From contig NZ_JBBHKR010000014.1 in the NCBI RefSeq assembly GCF_037389425.1, positions 1 through 7,896 on the forward strand: a stretch of DNA of 7,896 nucleotides. The letters run 5' to 3'. Shown one piece after another: positions 6,294-7,896 of the stretch (positions are counted from its first letter, which is position 1; every line of letters starts with the position of its first letter). This DNA comes from Stygiolobus sp037389425 (GTDB lineage Archaea; Thermoproteota; Thermoprotei_A; Sulfolobales; Sulfolobaceae). Under the pieces are notes generated by a model. The model was not told where the DNA came from and did not search any database. It saw only the letters and a list, made by a program, of their open reading frames with translations. The translations under genes and the position numbers were made by a program.

Positions 6294-6815
6294 CTATGAG
6301 CTGATACAGATTATGTTTCTGGTGAGTGGACCTAGGCTAATAAATATTGCGATGTTAGTACTGGGAAAACGTGACTTATATTGTTTAAAATTTCTACATA
6401 ATTCATATACGCTAATATTATGGATAATTTCGTACCCTTTTTGCTTTATAACATTAAATAAATCAATTAATACCTCTGGGGGAATTGCAGGAGGTCCACT
6501 TATTACCAAAATATTAGGACGTTTGTTTTCAATGTGATCTTTAATTACGTATTTATCAACTCCGGTAACAAATTCTATAGTTTCTCCATCTTTCTCTATG
6601 ATACAATCATTTCCATTATTATTACTTATAACATTACATGACTCAAAGTCACTACAGCCATTTCTTCTACATTTATTGATTATATTGGCAGCATATTGTC
6701 TTGCTTTGCATAATTCGTTTCTATCGTTTAGAAGGATACTACAACAAAACTCGATTAACAATGGTTCGTTAACCACATTCGGATTATTTATTAGCCATAA
6801 ACAGTTGCAACTCAT
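6294..6815 (-). CDS. Cys-rich 173-aa protein of unknown family, partner of the upstream ATPase
   Basis: I do not recognise a family. Seen: 173 residues with 11 cysteines, nine of them in the first 71 residues (3, 5, 24, 25, 36, 49, 54, 60, 71). The set C36-x12-C49-x4-C54-x5-C60 could bind zinc or an iron-sulfur cluster. The C-terminal half (about 100-173) has alternating hydrophobic strands and helices, with NILVISGPPAIPPE (101-114) and AIFISLGP (156-163), suggesting a small alpha/beta domain with glycine-proline turns after two strands. No HNH, PD-(D/E)xK, TIR, signal peptide or membrane segment was found. The ATG lies one base after the ATPase stop, with GTGGAG four bases upstream (6820-6825), so the two are co-transcribed and translationally linked. 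It may be the effector or sensor of a two-part ATPase module, but that is inference. Rightward reading frames across this stretch lack a promoter or ribosome binding site and are treated as shadows. Confidence 0.75.
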   Translation of the reverse strand: MSCNCLWLINNPNVVNEPLLIEFCCSILLNDRNELCKARQYAANIINKCRRNGCSDFESCNVISNNNGNDCIIEKDGETIEFVTGVDKYVIKDHIENKRPNILVISGPPAIPPEVLIDLFNVIKQKGYEIIHNISVYELCRNFKQYKSRFPSTNIAIFISLGPLTRNIICISS

Positions 6816-6816
6816 T

Positions 6817-7743
6817 TTACTCCACTTTTATGCATTCCGAGTATAACTTATATAGAGTGTCCGTGTAAGTTGGAATTGAACTACTTAATAGGCTATATTC
6901 TTTAATTTGTCTACTATTGTCTATTATGTACAGCCTCTTTGCCTGTGGATTAAAATTTTCTAGTTTCATAACTTCAGGAATAGAGTTGCTACAAGCGAGT
7001 ATTGTTAAGAAGTTTAAGTCATGCGTAGTGACTAATATTTTATATCCAATTTCCGCTAATTTATTTAAAATATAAGCAAGCTTTATCTGATATTCTGTAT
7101 GCATATTGGTTTGAGGATCGTCAAATAGAAGAATAGTGCTTTTGGGGTCTGGCAATAGGCCCTTTGCTATGACCTTAACTATAAAACCTAGTTTAGTTGC
7201 CGTTGAAGAGGAAATGTCAATGCTAATAGATTTTTTATCATCTTTTTTAATTTTTTCAACAAGTCTGTAGTTTTCGCTTGTAATTTCTGTCTCAATTAGA
7301 TCGGGTATAGGAATCTTATAATACCCTGATGTGCCCGCTCTTAATTTATTTATTAAATTCATGAACTCGTTGTAAGATTCAAAATAGGCAGGAGCGTAGT
7401 TGTATTTGATAATATACTCCATCTCACTTGGGAATAAAATCGCATTATAAGCAATAGAGGAATTAGACAACATTCTACACGCTGGGTTTTCAGTTTCTTC
7501 CTTATTACATTTTATCTTGAGATCCTCCAGTGCTATTTCCATCGTTCCCTTTTCTAAAAATTCGTTCGCTATATAAAATAGCTCTAGAGGTATAACATTA
7601 TTCTTTTTAACGTAGGTCAGGTCGTATATTAGTCTAAGTAAGGTAGTTTTTCCAGTCATCGGAGATCCCATTAATATTGTAATGCCTTCAAGCTCAATTT
7701 TTCCTTCTATTAACCCTGGAATACTAACTTTTACTTTTGGCAT
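6817..7743 (-). CDS. ABC/OLD-like P-loop ATPase (AAA_21-type), possible defence ATPase
   Basis: Soluble ATPase of the ABC/SMC-like class to which OLD, PtuA and many other defence ATPases belong. Seen, numbering from ATG 7743: Walker A GSPMTGKT (26-33), a Ser-rich helix start SISIDISSSTATKLG (172-186) where the ABC signature belongs, Walker B TILLFDDP (203-210), then a NMH (213-215) resembling the usual LHP, and an H-switch ILVTTHDLNFL (236-246). The Walker B is followed by Asp where most relatives have catalytic Glu. No TOPRIM or other nuclease domain follows: the C-terminus ends about 65 residues after the H-switch, so any effector would be the downstream Cys-rich protein. An in-frame ATG at 7752 gives 311 aa, but the TATA box places transcription start near 7743, favouring the 308-aa form. 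It is not a transporter ATPase, having no permease neighbour and no LSGGQ. The substrate and biological role are unknown. Confidence 0.82.
   Translation of the reverse strand: MPKVKVSIPGLIEGKIELEGITILMGSPMTGKTTLLRLIYDLTYVKKNNVIPLELFYIANEFLEKGTMEIALEDLKIKCNKEETENPACRMLSNSSIAYNAILFPSEMEYIIKYNYAPAYFESYNEFMNLINKLRAGTSGYYKIPIPDLIETEITSENYRLVEKIKKDDKKSISIDISSSTATKLGFIVKVIAKGLLPDPKSTILLFDDPQTNMHTEYQIKLAYILNKLAEIGYKILVTTHDLNFLTILACSNSIPEVMKLENFNPQAKRLYIIDNSRQIKEYSLLSSSIPTYTDTLYKLYSECIKVE
6820..6825 (-). promoter_or_regulatory. Ribosome binding site of the Cys-rich gene
   Basis: Read on the minus strand, GTGGAG lies inside the last codons of the ATPase gene, four bases before the ATG at 6815. It supports this start and independent initiation on the shared mRNA. 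Confidence 0.45.
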
Positions 7744-7764
7744 TGATTTCATTTTCCGTTCATT

Positions 7765-7778
7765 TTATTAAATTTTTA
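7765..7778 (-). promoter_or_regulatory. BRE/TATA promoter of the ATPase/Cys-rich unit
   Basis: On the minus strand TAAAAA (7778-7773) is followed by TTTAATAA (7772-7765), a good BRE plus TATA pair. The centre lies about 26 bases before 7743, the second in-frame ATG of the ATPase gene, which predicts a leaderless transcript starting there. Confidence 0.5.
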
Positions 7779-7798
7779 TCGTTTATTAGAGAGTGCCT

Positions 7799-7807
7799 GA
7801 GTGTGGA
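7799..7807 (+). repeat. GAGTGTGGA, inverse copy of the motif at the IS end
   Basis: These nine bases are the exact reverse complement of 393-401. The two copies enclose the whole cas and ATPase block in the orientation expected of the facing ends of two IS copies. Similarity does not extend clearly beyond nine bases, so chance remains possible, and no transposase start is seen in the 89 bases to the right. Confidence 0.2.
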
Positions 7808-7851
7808 CAACATTTTCACTCATTTGAAATATTTACATTTATTATCACCCC

Positions 7852-7896
7852 CTTATCTAACAAATACACCGGGCAGTAAAGGATGTTATAGATAAG
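7852..7896. repeat. Incomplete inverted repeat at the right edge
   Basis: CTTATCTAAC (7852-7861) pairs with GTTATAGATAAG (7885-7896) apart from two extra bases in the second arm, around a 23-base centre. The right arm reaches the window end, so the full repeat cannot be seen. It could be an operator, a terminator or the end of an element. It does not match the Sulfolobus CRISPR repeats I can recall. Confidence 0.25.

Noticed and set aside
6313..6846. Rightward open frames of 74 and 82 codons across the Cys-rich gene
   Set aside because: They lie opposite the 173-aa gene, whose start is supported by a ribosome site and one-base spacing to the ATPase. Their Leu-rich composition looks like an antisense effect.
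6817..7743. Transport ATPase of an ABC exporter or importer
   Set aside because: There is no LSGGQ signature or Q-loop of the transport type, and no membrane protein gene nearby; the Walker B and H-switch context fits OLD/AAA_21-like ATPases better.
7885..7896. Start of a CRISPR array at the right edge
   Set aside because: Only one partial copy is visible, and it does not resemble the Sulfolobales repeats I can recall.

Overview
The window looks like a chromosomal segment of a thermoacidophilic crenarchaeon, most likely a member of the Sulfolobales. This rests on several things seen together: AT-rich DNA, GTG starts, Shine-Dalgarno motifs of the GGTGA type, TATA boxes placed about 26 bases upstream of a start codon (leaderless first genes), T-run terminators, a transposase of the type found in Sulfolobus, and a split Cas3 (separate helicase and HD nuclease) in the gene order typical of crenarchaeal type I-A CRISPR systems. 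The species cannot be named from the sequence alone.

Layout. Positions 1-379 hold the 3' part of an IS1-like transposase gene. It is cut by the left edge and inactivated by a one-base loss at or next to the catalytic glutamate codon. Positions 380-527 are intergenic, with a likely operon promoter (BRE/TATA at 494-507). Positions 528-6043 carry six rightward, overlapping genes: csa5, cas7 (csa2), cas5, cas3', cas3'' and cas8a2 (csa4). Together they form a complete type I-A interference cassette, comprising the Cascade subunits plus the two Cas3 parts. There are no adaptation genes (cas1, cas2, cas4), no cas6 and no CRISPR array in the window, so crRNA must be supplied from elsewhere. Cas7 is about 20 residues longer than the Sulfolobus protein I remember and carries an Asn/Ser-rich insert.

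Positions 6044-6293 are an AT-rich convergent intergenic region with two T-runs that would end the cas transcript. Positions 6294-7743 hold a leftward two-gene unit: an ABC/OLD-like P-loop ATPase (about 308 aa) followed one base later by a 173-aa protein with 11 cysteines, for which I recognise no family. Positions 7753-7896 contain the promoter of this pair, a short sequence matching the inverse of a motif at the IS end, and an incomplete dyad at the window edge.

How the parts may work together: the cas operon would find crRNA-matched DNA (Cas8a2, Cas5, Cas7, Csa5) and destroy it (Cas3' unwinding, Cas3'' cutting). The ATPase/Cys-rich pair has the layout of a two-component defence module next to CRISPR genes. 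That role is inferred from position and architecture only, and it is the best candidate here for something undescribed.
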